This document shows positions 1 through 12,196 of a DNA stretch of 64,000 nt, piece by piece (position 1 is the first letter of the stretch; each line of letters begins with the position of its first letter). Source of the DNA: Cylindrodendrum hubeiense (lineage: Eukaryota; Ascomycota; Sordariomycetes; Hypocreales; Nectriaceae); assembly GCA_014621425.1 (NCBI GenBank), contig JAANBB010000040.1:62001-126000 (forward strand), read 5' to 3'. A program made the position numbers and the translations under genes. Below the pieces are notes generated by a model that was not told the DNA's origin, searched no databases, and worked only from the letters and a program-made list of their open reading frames with translations.

Positions 1-65
1 AGAATCCCTTGTTCATTTGCCTCCTATCTTTTATAGCCCTATCCTTCTCTGCCTCAGCACCAAAC

Positions 66-941
66 CTACCAAGGCTTTTCACCTTTATGAACCATCGGAA
101 TGCCTTTTTTATTTTGGACAAGATCCGCTTTATGATAGTCCCATGACGAAACGGTTGCACCCTGCTCAACCAACGCTTGCAGCGGCTTCGTGACTTTCTC
201 GTGCCAGAAGGGGTAATGTAGCCGCATGCCCGGAGTAAGAGTAAGATCTGGGAGTGTAGGGTCTTGGAACCGAGTACGTCCTTCTCTGTTGCTCCATGTC
301 AGAATCAAGGCGAAGGTAGCCAATTCGTCATGTTCTCCAGAGCTGCCATAGTTGTTGTGATCCAGTCTAGCCATAGTAACGCCGTTGAATAAAAGTGCTT
401 TGCTTGCGTCAGAAAATCTCGCCCCCTCTCGGTACAAGATATAGTCATCCAAAGTAGTTTCGATAGCCTTCACACCCGGCTCGACCAAGCGTACATGTCC
501 GCGGATCGTCAAGACTTCGCGCATGGGCTCCCAGAGGACGCCTCTGAAAGTTGTCGTCAGGAGAGTAGGGGAATATTCATCGCGATTGTGAGACAGAGTC
601 AGGGCTCGGAACCTTTGGGAAAGAAATGCTTGCAGCGGCGAGAGGATCTTGTCCAAACCAGAGCTACCTAGTAGGAGTGAATCAGGGCCACTAGTAGAAG
701 TGGCAGTTGATTGGAAAGCGGCTGACGGATTGGTACCGTCGATCCAGCCGACCATCAACATGAGGTCGCATGTATCATCCACTCCTTCGCCTCTCGCCAC
801 ATAACGGAAATTAGGCTCCTTGGTAATCATGACCATGGTTTTGTACCATTCTGGAGACACGTCTACCTTGTCCCGAGCAGACGGTTTAAAAGAGAGGCGG
901 ATAATGCTGACGAAATTGTTGAATTCCCCGTGTCCAGCCAT
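66..941 (-). CDS. Unrecognised 291-residue protein beside the PKS
   Basis: Single-exon reading frame of 291 codons starting at the ATG at 941. No signal peptide, membrane segment or catalytic motif is visible. The N-terminal part (FNNFVSIIRLSFKP, then a VSPEWYKTMVMITKEPNF stretch) alternates strand-like and helix-like segments, and a second similar block (FALILTWSNREGR) lies near the C-terminus. This is loosely reminiscent of duplicated dimeric alpha/beta-barrel (ABM-like) proteins, but I cannot assign a family. It is on the same strand as the phosphotransferase and the PKS downstream of it in the array, so membership in a biosynthetic cluster is possible. The codon use and length make a real gene likely; the function is unknown. 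Confidence 0.7.
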   Translation of the reverse strand: MAGHGEFNNFVSIIRLSFKPSARDKVDVSPEWYKTMVMITKEPNFRYVARGEGVDDTCDLMLMVGWIDGTNPSAAFQSTATSTSGPDSLLLGSSGLDKILSPLQAFLSQRFRALTLSHNRDEYSPTLLTTTFRGVLWEPMREVLTIRGHVRLVEPGVKAIETTLDDYILYREGARFSDASKALLFNGVTMARLDHNNYGSSGEHDELATFALILTWSNREGRTRFQDPTLPDLTLTPGMRLHYPFWHEKVTKPLQALVEQGATVSSWDYHKADLVQNKKGIPMVHKGEKPW

Positions 942-2031
942 GGTGAGTGTTTGTGGGATAAACTGGAAAGATGATATGTGTGTAATGAAGAGGGAAGCGG
1001 GGCAGATATATCACAGAGCATGATAATTATGTACTCTCGTTCTCTCACGTGACCTAGTTCACACTCGCGCACGGCTATTCACTGTTTTGGATAGAAAGCT
1101 TGGGAATATAATAGATCAAAGACTTTTCAAGACGGCTAAGAGCAATTAATGAATCGTGGTGATCAAACAGGTAAGAAAGAACAAGTGAATACTGCCTATG
1201 ACTACTAGGGCCTAGCAGGTCTCATTTAGCAGTCGACGCCTAATTTAATGCGCTAGTTATACAGGTTTAATCCCGATTAGATATCGTTTCTAGGGTATAC
1301 AAGTCGAGGCTGGTCTCTTTCTGTTCCAGTTATCTTATCAGACCTCGACAACCCTTTTGGTATCTTATCCGACTTTTACTTTGCTAATTTCAGCTGCATT
1401 AGTTCAACGGCTAGTATTACCTTTCATTCTTATTATCTTTCTCCCACCCACTCAACGATTACCTCACTTACAGTATCATAGCACGAATCTAGCATCTATT
1501 ACCGGCCATATCCAAGGACGTATCACGGGGCTGTTGAACACTGTTTTAAGGAAACAAATGAGCGAGATGAGCAGATTAGTATTGGTTTTTTTTTAACCCT
1601 CAGCCGTCCATATTTATGCTGTTGGTGTTGGCCCTACCAAAAATAAAAATAAAAATTCGATTGGTCATCGCATTGTTGCCTGTCGTGTTTACGCGCGCGC
1701 GCGAAACGCTGAGGCTAAAACATGTGCCCATTGGACGTAGTGGAGCTCGGTAATGATGGTCCCATCTGAAACCCAATTATGGATAGCAATTGGCCAGCAC
1801 AATCAACTAGCGATTTTTAGGGGTGACAACGGGGTGCAGTCGGCATTAGCCAACAGGCGCATTTTGCGGCTGATGGTTGCAACGCGAATATGAAGAACAA
1901 GAAGCAGACGATTGCAAGTATTACGCGTAAGCCGGTTGAACAAGTACCAATATTAATCATGAAAACAGAACCTCGCAGGTAGCTATGCAGGTTGACAACC
2001 CAACTCTATCATCCATCTGATGGCCAGAATT
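942..2031. other. Intergenic stretch, no supported gene
   Basis: Non-coding gap between the 291-residue protein and the phosphotransferase. The part from about 1080 to 1520 is rich in TpA and AT, as in repeat-derived sequence degraded by RIP-type mutation, but no element ends can be recognised. A 79-codon frame at 1357-1596 has no recognisable content. Confidence 0.5.
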
Positions 2032-2904
2032 TTAGAAATCTCCCCACCACTTCTGACGCAATATCTCCATCTTCAACTCTTCAGTATGAGCATCAATGAA
2101 GCTGTCCAATCTACCTTGCCACCACTCCCGAGTACGATTTCCATACCATGCCGCCGTGTATTCCCAGTAGAACGGATACCATCCTGAAAATTCCCAGTCG
2201 ATAATGCCAACAACCTGCGTCCCACGAAGCAAAATGTTGCAAGGATTTAAATCACCATGTGTTAATACGGGAGCTGGCCACGGTCCATTCTGCTTGGTGA
2301 TCATGGCTTCGATATCTTCATAGTCCTTTTCACCCTTGCGGTCAGGGTAGTCTTCAAGTCGGAATCCAACACGGAGCCAGCGATGGAAGTCTTGAATTGT
2401 TTGAAACGGGCCGAATCGGGGCCTCGCATGGGGAATGCGAGAGTCGTACAAGGTACCGTTAACACAGCTCTCGACTTTGTTTTCAGGTGGCGTCAGTGAT
2501 CTCAGCTCTTTCAATATGCGGCGAAGCTGAGCAAGTACGGTCTCGCGATCAATCTCAGACAGCGTCATCCACGTTTTGGCAAGGACATCGCCTTGTATGC
2601 GCTCCATAACAATGTAGGCGCGGTTGTTGTGGACGAAGGAGCAGTGCACTCGCGGTACAGGAATAGACGTGTTTGTGGAAATGAACTGCATTGTGGCGGC
2701 CTCGGTGAGATGAACCCAAGGACCAGTCTTGACTATAAGATTCGGAGAGATTGGCCGGATGAAGCCATCCAGCTTGTAGCAATGCGCTGTTGTCCGAAGC
2801 CCGAGCCGGGTCAAAAGGCGCCGGAGGCGGGTATTGTTTATGGCCATGTGCTCAGTGCCGTCATGCTGAGTTGGCATGTTGTCAATAGGTGGTGTGTATG
2901 GCAT
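2032..2904 (-). CDS. APH-family (aminoglycoside/choline kinase-like) phosphotransferase
   Basis: A protein-kinase-like small-molecule phosphotransferase of the APH fold, about 290 residues, single exon. Visible motifs are an N-lobe lysine in NLIVKTGPW with a following helix containing glutamate (LTEAATMQFI), the hinge segment YIVMERIQGD, the Brenner-type catalytic loop HGDLNPCNILL and the metal-binding IIDWEFSGWYP. Fungal members of this family are abundant and mostly without known substrate; the phosphate acceptor cannot be read from sequence. I chose the ATG at 2904; an in-frame ATG at 2955 would add 17 residues of hydrophobic character that look unlike the family's start. It lies between the unknown protein and the 3' end of the PKS, all on the minus strand. 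Confidence 0.85.
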   Translation of the reverse strand: MPYTPPIDNMPTQHDGTEHMAINNTRLRRLLTRLGLRTTAHCYKLDGFIRPISPNLIVKTGPWVHLTEAATMQFISTNTSIPVPRVHCSFVHNNRAYIVMERIQGDVLAKTWMTLSEIDRETVLAQLRRILKELRSLTPPENKVESCVNGTLYDSRIPHARPRFGPFQTIQDFHRWLRVGFRLEDYPDRKGEKDYEDIEAMITKQNGPWPAPVLTHGDLNPCNILLRGTQVVGIIDWEFSGWYPFYWEYTAAWYGNRTREWWQGRLDSFIDAHTEELKMEILRQKWWGDF

Positions 2905-3624
2905 GGCTGTAATGGCAAAGCAAACTGATACGTGCCATTTGAAGTAGCAATACAATGGATATCGAAACTAGATTAAAGTTGGACGAGAAGGGTTGCAAGT
3001 GTAAATAAAATGAGGTGGCTGATGCATGAGCAATTAGGTACCCAAATTATGTCAGCATCCTTATCAACATTCCAGATGTGTGTTAGATTAAGGGCTCGCC
3101 GAATACAACGACCGAGAAAACGAAAGCCGTTTATTTTATCGCTAAATTTTCGTCAGCTGTAAACCCCGAAGACGACGATCAGGGTAACAGCTGTTAAGAT
3201 GAACACAATAATATTAATACAAAGGAGAGATCTGTTGGTATATACGTAGGGTAAACTGAAAGACTTTACTATACGTGAAATGATAGCGCGAAACGCAGCA
3301 TTTAGATTACTAATTGCTCGCATAGAGGCTTTGTTATTAATATTCGATTTTACGGCGTTTCTGATGCCTTTTAGCTACATTCGTGATGGCTTGTGATTGC
3401 TTTCGTCTTGTGTGTCACAATCCGTCTTCGGCCGATAACTGGCATTGATGTCCCACTATCTGTTTGCTACACCGTAAATGTTTACTCGGCTGCTGTTGAA
3501 GGGAAATCATGTTAGGGTAGAGACAGCAAAAGAATCAGAGGATAAAATTTTAAGGTATTAATTTCCTACTATTTAGATTCCAACACCTACCCATAATCGC
3601 TTAGACCTTCGGCGCCAGACCGAT
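2905..3624. other. AT-rich intergenic stretch
   Basis: Gap between the PKS stop and the phosphotransferase start. It is AT-rich with many TpA steps between about 3100 and 3400. No coding potential or repeat structure is supported; it may hold the PKS 3' UTR and the phosphotransferase promoter. Confidence 0.5.
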
Positions 3625-6600
3625 TTATTTATACTCGCTTGAGCCCTTGTTCCCGTCCGTTTCAGCTGCGGTGTCCTGCTTGACCCTAAACTTCTCTTTT
3701 AGGGCTGAAATGGCCGTTTTTCCTAAGCCCTCTATGGTTCCAGCATTCATGATCTCCAGGACCGTGATATCGAGTCCCAATGATCGACGCCACCAATTGC
3801 GGATCTCAATACTCACCAAAGAGTCGACACCAATAGACTCAAGTGTTAAATTCACGTCCAAGTCCTCTTCCGGTAGCACCAAGTACTTGAACAGTGTCCT
3901 TCCAATCTCCAAAGACAAACGTTGCAGCGTTGTAGGCTCATTCAGCATATCCGGATTTGCTTCTGCCTCTTTCAACAGCTCGCGTAGCTCCTCATCTCTT
4001 GACTCAGTGTCAATTCGGTCGGTTGGATCCATATTGGCGTATAGACTGAACCGCACGTCTCCTGTGAAGATGACCCGGTTTCTAGGGTCCGATAGAGCCT
4101 TGCTTGATCTCAATCCCATGGCAATTTGGGACATTGGAACAAAAGCAGTGCGCGGTCCCGTTGGGTGAAGACTATCTACTGGGCTAGACCTTTTCATAGC
4201 AATCCGGATCGCGTCAATAAGATGTTGCTCCTGCAACAAAAATAAACCAGAGGAACGGTATTGGTGTAATTTGGCTGGCCTGGTAGTTAGGAAGCCGATG
4301 CCGTCCATTCCGCCAAGGTCAATAGAGGAGCAAGGCAATCCCAAACTGTGGCGGTACTGCATGAAGGAGTCCAGGAATGAGTTTGCAGCCGCGTAATTAG
4401 CTTGCCCAGGTTGTCCAATAATACCAACCAGGGAAGAGAGCAGGATGAAGAAATCAAGTTTAACCCCAGTGAGTGCGTTATGCAAGTTCCATGTCCCCTT
4501 GACTTTAGGGTCTAAAACAGCTCTCCAGTCATCATAGCCAATATTGAGAAGAGGCAGATCCTATCCGAACATTAATGAGGGATTCATGTGTTTGACTTGA
4601 AATCAGAGGGAGCACTTACCCGGAGTACCATGGACATTTGCAAAACGCCAGCAATGGGCGTTGGCGCAGCTGCTATTGCTCTGGTAACATCGGCCATTTC
4701 AGCGACACTGCCGGCTACAACAGTTAAACGGCAGCCCTGGGATTCCAATTCTTGCAAAAATGCCTTATCTGCATCGGATTTGCCGGCTGAGCGAGAGAGG
4801 AAGCAAAAGCTTCTCACTCCATTCTCCACCATCCATCTGGTCACTTCTTTTCCAAGACCGCCCAATCCTCCAATCAAGAGGTACGTAGACGTCTTCGATA
4901 GTAAGTGGGACCCATGAGTGATGGTTGCTGGGATCTCGCTGGGATCTTCTGGCATCGTGATTACGATCTTTCCGATATGTTGCCCTTTTCTCATAAAACA
5001 GAACGCGTCCGAGATCTTTTGGGCCGGGAAAGCATGAACTGGCTAGATTGGCTTGAGATGATTGCCAAGAACAAAAGCTGTATGCCGCTTGACCAAACTG
5101 TGTTCCATCAGAGTCAGCAATTACGCATGTAAACGAGGCTCATCGGCAGTAATATCATACCTATGCATCCGCTCGGGGTTCTCCTGCGCCAGCTCTTTTA
5201 GGTCAATCCCAAAGAATACCCGGTTGTGTTGGAACATATCGAGTGCGAGCCGACCGCGCTCGAGAATATCTCGTTTTCCAATCTCCATCATTTTCCCAGA
5301 TCTAGCGACACATTGCCATGAGGCATGGAGCAAGTCTCCGGAGAGCGAGTTAAGTACGAGGTCAACACCTCTGCCTCCAGTCGCTTTCATGATACCAGCC
5401 AGGAAGGAGTCATTTCGAGAAAGAAAAATACGTTCTCGTGGTATTCCATGGTGCTCCATCAAATATTGAACTTTTTCCTCACTTCCAACCGTGACATAGA
5501 TCTTAGTTGTTGAGTTCAGATGTCAGCATGATATATTCTCTGGTCGATGACTGAGATATTCAATTTTCTTTACTTACCTCGGCACCCAACATTTGGCTGA
5601 CGTTAATTGCCGCCTGTCCAACACCACCGGCTGCGGAGTGAATCAAGATTGACTAGAATAATCCAGGTTAGCGTCCAGGCTCATGGCTTGGGACTGCTCT
5701 TTCCGACTTACCTGTCCCTTCTCTAGTTGACCTAGGTCTATTATAGCATGGATCGCAGTGGCATAAACAAGAGGCATCGTAGCCGCCTCTTCGAAACTGA
5801 ACTTGTCCGCAATTGGAACAACATACCTCGCAGATATCACCTTTCTAGTTGCAAACAATCCATCGAAGAACGTGAATACCCGGTCACCGACCTTCAAGTG
5901 ATGAACGTCTGATCCCACACGAGTAACTACTCCAGTGGCCTCAGCGCCAAGCGAGTCTTTCTCGTCGTGCACGATACCCATGATCACCATAATATCCTGG
6001 ATGGGTCGACTATTAGTAAATGTGATGTAATAGGTCAAGGATAGCTTCCATACCCTAAAGTTCAGTCCCACACATCGGACTTCCATCTCTACCTCGTCCG
6101 CTCGAAGGTCGACTGACTCTTGCTGGACCCAGTGCAGCGAGTCGATCAGACCATATTGGCCAATCATCATCTGCTTTGGGTCGTGAGTTCCCAAATGCGA
6201 CTCCAACTCTCTGGAAGTTGGGATCCAATGGTAACGGCCAATGCGAACAGTGTCGGAGTGGACCGAGTACTCAGCGTCTAGCTTACTGTCCAGTCGCGGG
6301 CGATTGCGGAACTTTTGACAGATTGCAGCAGTTTTAGCAACTGTAGCCAAATCCAAGGCCTGTAACTCTACTGTCCAGAAGTCCACGCCAAGTTCAATAC
6401 GTATGGTGCGCATGAGACCGATTCCCATACCGTAGCGTGGGTCTGTGCAGCCTATTTGGCTAGGACGGGTAAGCCACAGTACCCCATGTTTGAGATTAGA
6501 GAGATATTCCATAAAGGTCGTGTAGTCTTGTTTGGAGATTTCGTGAAGATACGGATCTTCTAGATCGATGGTAGAAACAACATCCTGGCCCTCAATATGT

Positions 6601-9600
6601 TGATCTGCGTCCCCAAGCTTTTTCCACTGCACTAAAAAGCCTTCTTGTTCGAGAGCACCGGCCAGTCTGAGGCCAAACTCATGCTTATTCTTATTGTATA
6701 AGAATATCACAGACTTATCCTCGCTCGTTTTCACGGAATTGGTGCTGATGATGTGCGTGTAGCCGGTGTGTGGAGGGTCGTGATCCAGAATGGCAGTGTC
6801 AGCACCAGAGAAACCTGCTGATCGGAGTTCCTCGTCCCATCTCTTGGTGGATACACATGGAGATTCATTACGACCGTCGCTGTCACCAAGCCACCATCCA
6901 GGGAAAAGTCCCTACAAAAGATGAAACAGTCAGATTAGTGCCAACTCTACAACGAGCAAGGTAGGACAAAGACTTACCGTTACGAAGCTGATACTTCGCC
7001 AGGTAACCGCTACCCACCGTTGTTAAAATCACTCGCTCGTTTTTAGGAGCACCAGGAAAGGCAGGAATTATACTTACGAGCAGCTAATTCCTGGAGGTAA
7101 AGCCGTCCACCAGGACGAAGAAGCGATCTCACATTCGTCAAGCTATGGTGCAGTGACGCAGTTGCATGAATTACCTAAAATATGGTCGTCAATCAGTTAA
7201 TTGTGCGCAATGAGAAACAGAGAGAAACGAAGGAGAGAAGATAGGCCGAATTGGAAGAATATCCTCCCAGAGGAAACAAGGGCGAGGACAAAACACTACT
7301 TACGTTTGATGCTACAATGAGATCAAAGGAGCCAAGTTCGAAGCCTTGTTCAGATGGGTCCTTCTCAATGTCCAGTACCTTATATTCGATAGCGCCCCAG
7401 CCACCAAATCTGTCCTTGGCTGGTCCGAAGAAGCCAGAAGATATATCTGTGAAGACGTACTGCGAGTACATACGCGCTCCATCCTTGGATACTAGTGACT
7501 TGAGAACTTGCGCGGTCATAGCTCCAGTTCCCGCTCCAATCTCAAGCACATTCAAGTTTGGCTGGGAGTGTGCGCAGAGGCTGAGAAACTCATCAGCACT
7601 GACGTAGTCGCTGCAGCAGTCGTAAAAGTCGCGTAATCCATTATCCTCAAGGAGAAGTTGCACCGGGTTTATCTCGCCCATGAAAATGCCCTTGATGTTG
7701 TCGTGCTGTGCAACTTTATGAAGTGTACGTCCAACGCCAGATGCTATTGGATCGCCAAGAGCGTCCACATTTTCCAGCAGTGAGTCCAACAGACACTGCC
7801 GAGATTCGATACTCATCGGTATCCATTCTTCAGCCTCGGGGACTACCTCCTTTCGTTCGCCCCTGGCGAAGACGCCTTTCTCATTCCGCAGCCACGAGGC
7901 GTATTTCGCCAAATGGCCAGGAGCAACAATAGAGAGAGACTGGAAGACATCTAAGGCTTGAAGTATTCCTGCTGTGGCAATCTTTTCAAGGGCAATAATT
8001 GTATCTGTGCTATTGCCATTCCGTTTGATCAAATCATTTGCATCGAGAAAGTCAATGTCAGGGAGCCACTCGATACGAGCTGCATGTAATGCATTCTTAG
8101 TGCTCTGGTAATCTCCCGTCTCAAAGGGTATGCATCTCCCGTTCTCAATTTTAACCACAAGCCTGTTGTTTGCTTCGTCGATGGCCAGGACACTTGCAGT
8201 CTTCTTGGTTGAACACAGGTTAGCTTCAGCCAGGAGATCAGGGCCCCCAGGGTATACAGTAACATGCTCGATGTCAATGGGGAGAGCCAGAGTGTCTAGA
8301 TTTCGGGCGATTCCTTTGCATTCTGCGGCTATTCCCAGCTGAAAACAACAATCGAGAGTGGTGGGATGAACTGCATATCGTGCTTCGTGTTCTGTCATAT
8401 CATTCCGCAAAGAACCAACTGCGATCTTCTCGTCGGTATGGGTTGAGATGTCGTTCAATCCCTGAAAGCGTGGACCGTAGACTAGCCCAATGTAGAGCAT
8501 GCGATCGTAAAAGTAGCTTTTGGGAACTTTGCGCACATGCGGAGTGATCATTTCGGTCACTGGCTGGTGGGAGCCCTCCTTTTCGCCCGCCTTTCCCTGG
8601 GCTACACAACATTCGGCCCATGAAGTCCCATTGTACGCAGAGATAGAAATCTCGTACCAAGACGAAGAATTTGTCAATCCGGATAGCCTCAAAGGCCTCA
8701 TGGTGGTGATAAATTCGATGGTGTCGGTGTCGGTGAAGACAAGAGCAGACTTTACCATAAGGCGTTGTAACACATAGGCTGCAGTGTCTGTGACTTGTCT
8801 GATTGCTTCACCCATCATGGCAATATATCCAGCGCAGGGGAATACAATGTTAGTTCCGACCTTGTGATCCGCTAGCCATGGAACATCATAGTGATAGAGT
8901 ACGTTTCTCCACATGGGCTCTGTTTCAGCTGCTTCCAGGCATCTTGATCCAAGCAACTCATGGTGGGAATGCTTCCTGAATCTCCAAGCATGAGAAATAC
9001 GACTTTCTTTCCAGAAATCCTTGTCATGATCCCAGGGATAATTGGGTAGATCCGTCAACAATGATGCCATCGGGTTGATGAAGCTGAAGTCCACATTGTA
9101 ACCCTGTGCGTACAGCTGGCCGAGAGTTGAAAGAATGGACACAGCAGGATCCTTATCCCTCAGTATTGTGGGGATATATTTAAGAGCATCCTTCGAGCCA
9201 CGCGCCTGAAAGCACTGTCGAAGAGGGCCTTGAAGAGCAGAATGCGGACCGATCTCCAGGATGGTTGTGGCATTGGGTAACTCGTCTAAGAGATGTTGCA
9301 CTGAGGCTTGGAATAGAACTGAGGACTCTAGGTTGCTCCTCCAGTATGCAGGGCCCAGTCTCATCTTGGGCGATGTGGCCTTTCCAAATACCGTGGAGTA
9401 GAAGGGATGATGCATCTCCTTAGGCGATAGATGAGGTATCAGCATTTTCTCGTAAACGGGACCGATGTCATACATGTGGTCTAGAAATATTGGTTAGCAA
9501 ATCATTTACATGGGATACATAGCCTTACGTGAATGATATGCCACATTAACCCGAAGCTCCCGTGTAAACACATCTGGATCTTTATCATTAATAGATTCCA

Positions 9601-12196
9601 ACGTCTGTTGAATAGCGTCCGGGTCGCCCGAGATGGTAACACTCTCTGGACTGTTCTCGCAGGCCACTTGCGCGCCTTCGACTAGATATGGCAACACAAT
9701 TTCGCTTCCCATGCCAACAGCTGCCATTTTTCCCGTACGGGTTAAACGCTTTGTTGCAAGTCCACGAAGATAAGCGCACACAATTGCTTCTGTCATTGTG
9801 AGCGCTCCAGCAGTATAGGCTGCAGCAATCTCCCCACTCGAGTGGCCAACTACCGCGCTAGGGACGATCCCGCAATTCTTGAGGAAGTTTACCACTGCAA
9901 CTTGGATGGCTGTGCAAAGAGGCTGCGCAAATACGGCTTGGCTGATCCAATCTTTCGCCGTGTCATCACGGGAACAGAGAAGTTCTAGATGCAGGTTAGC
10001 AATCTTCACAATCTTGTGGTTAATGGCCAAGTAGAGTGAAAGATTAGGGTAAAATCAAACCTTCAATTGTCCATTGGGGAGGTTCGGGTAACTGCTGTAG
10101 AGCATGGTCCATTTCCTGGATGTCCTTGAGGAAAGATGGTGACCCAGAGACAAGGCTTTCGCCCATTCCCGCCCATTGAGCACCTTGACCTGTAAAAACA
10201 TACGCAATCTGGGCATCTTGCCCAGTCGAGGTTTGTGATTTCTGGATAGGGCTAAAGTCTAGTGGGCAGACTACCTTGTCTTGAGCGATGCAGAAGGTCC
10301 GACGGGGTAAGTGGGCTCTCCGCACACCTAGTGTGTAAGCGATGTCATCAATGGATCCAGGTCGAGTCTCCATATACTGCCGTAGATCTTCCACGCGCAT
10401 TGTGAGAGACTTTTCATTGCTCGCTGAAATCGGAATCAGACGTGGGAATGGCTAAGTCCATCCATTAGCAAACAAATAATCAACTGGCGTGGCTAGTCAC
10501 CGTATCACAGCTTCCGGGGCTTACCTTGTTCAAGGGTTCCTCAGAATATTCGACGGAGGTATCATCGGGAGTCTTATCGGGAGTGTACTCAGATGTTTCA
10601 TCTGAAGATTGGTCGGAAGTCTCAGTACATTCACTCTGTAGCTGGTCTACAGCCTCCCCAACAAGCCTCCTCACAGGCTGTCGGATCCCAAAGGATGCAG
10701 CAGAGTCAATAATGACCTTCATTCAATCAGCTTGTTAAGAAAAAGAAATACCATGGGTGCCCAAGTAACTCACGTGTCCGTTAGCACCACCAAACCCAAA
10801 TGCGCTAACACTGATCCTGGCGTGCCGGTCCTTGGGCCATGCAGTAGGCTCTATTGGTACTTTGAGGTTGTACTTTTCAAAGGGAACTGGAGACCCGAAT
10901 TAGAATACTTCTATAACTTGCGGGGCTTTCAACACTCACTCTTCGGGTTTGGATTAGAGAAATTGATGTTGGGTGGTATTGTCTTGTTCTCCAAAGCCAG
11001 GACTGCTTTGATGATGCTAGTTAGGGCGGCTGCTCCTTCCCCGTGGCCGACATTTGGCTTCACCTGTTGATTGTCAGCGGGATGCTTATGCTCTCATTCA
11101 TTCTGATGCGACTGACCGACCCAATATAGATCCCGCCATCTCCAAAGACCTCGGCAACTGCAGCTGCTTCGATCGGATCTCCACGCACAGTACCAGTGCC
11201 ATGGCATTCGATGAAGGGTGTCTGAGACAAGTCATCGATCCCAGCTACTTCATAGGCTCTCCGAATCATTGACACCTGGGCTTCGGAGCTAGGGGACCCT
11301 ATATGGGATGTTTTTCCATCCGAGTTAATTGCCGTAGACCGAATAACAGCTCGAACAGGATCCCCATCCCTAATCGCATCTTCCAATGGCTTAAGAAGAA
11401 TTGCGTTCACTGCTTCACCCCGGGCGAAGCCATCCGCAGAGGCATCAAAGGTCTTGCAAGAGCCAGTTGGTGATAAGACACCTTGCTCTGACATGTCGAG
11501 CGTCATAGTAGGGTCTATAATGACACTTGAACCTGCGACAATCGCTGTCTCGCAGTCGCCATTATATAGCGCCTGACAGGCTAGGTGAAGACTAGAGAGA
11601 GACGAAGAGCAGGCTGTTCGAATCGTCATGCTGAGAGGAAAAGACTTAGTTTAGGTATTGCGTGGGAATTAAGGAAAGGTTTACCTAGGCCCCTTGAGAT
11701 CATACTCATACGATAGCACATTGGACAACGCATAGTCGCCCGCACTTAGAACACGGTAAGTATGAGGCATCTGGCTATCCTTGTGAAGCATGTTATGCCA
11801 GTCCTCGCCAAAAACGCCGACGAAGACTCCAGTCTTACTACCCTGAAGCTTTATTTGACCGGCATTCTCCATACATTCCCAGACAACCTCAAGTAGAAGT
11901 CGAAGTTGCGGGTCAGTTACATCTACCTCAGCCCGCCGCACGGAAAAGAACGACGTATCAAAGGCCTTAATGTTGGTGTTTAGGAAGTATCCGTAGTCAG
12001 TGGCCACATTCTGCCGGTGCGTCTTGTCGCCATGGAAGGCATCCACATTGTACCGATCACTTGGCACTCGACACCTGCCATCCTTTTTGTCGACAAGGAG
12101 GGACCAGAAATCCTCTGGGGTAGAGATACCTCCTGGGAGTCTCAAACCCATGCCTATGATGGCAATAGGCGACGCAGGGCCTTGCTTTGGAGGCAT
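3625..12196 (-). CDS. Highly reducing type I polyketide synthase (KS-AT-DH-MT-ER-KR-ACP), with an in-frame TAG
   Basis: Iterative HR-PKS. My exon model: 12196-11685, 11630-11117, 11063-10940, 10886-10774, 10716-10525, 10451-10061, 9984-9529, 9480-7304, 7174-7078, 7009-6978, 6911-6054, 5996-5712, 5652-5578, 5501-5161, 5097-4620, 4560-3625. All junctions are in phase; total 2526 codons, usual for the family. KS: active Cys about residue 178 in TIRTACSSS, then ECHGTGT and [20 protein letters not shown] and GHSSGE. DH: LADHKVG and [19 protein letters not shown]: nucleotide-binding [20 protein letters not shown] with LLSSLVG and NYAAAN. ACP: GVDSL phosphopantetheine serine. There is no C-terminal thioesterase, reductase or condensation domain, so release needs a partner. 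One anomaly: a TAG at 5045-5043 (about codon 2074, in KPI-stop-PVHAFP) interrupts the ER-KR link. Without read-through or unusual splicing, the KR and ACP would be lost. Confidence 0.92.

Noticed and set aside
1357..1596. Hydrophobic 79-codon frame
   Set aside because: Lies in an AT-rich degraded stretch, ends in a T-run, no recognisable content.
11611..11625. GTTCGAATC, resembling a tRNA B box
   Set aside because: Lies inside the KS coding exon and no tRNA cloverleaf can be formed around it.
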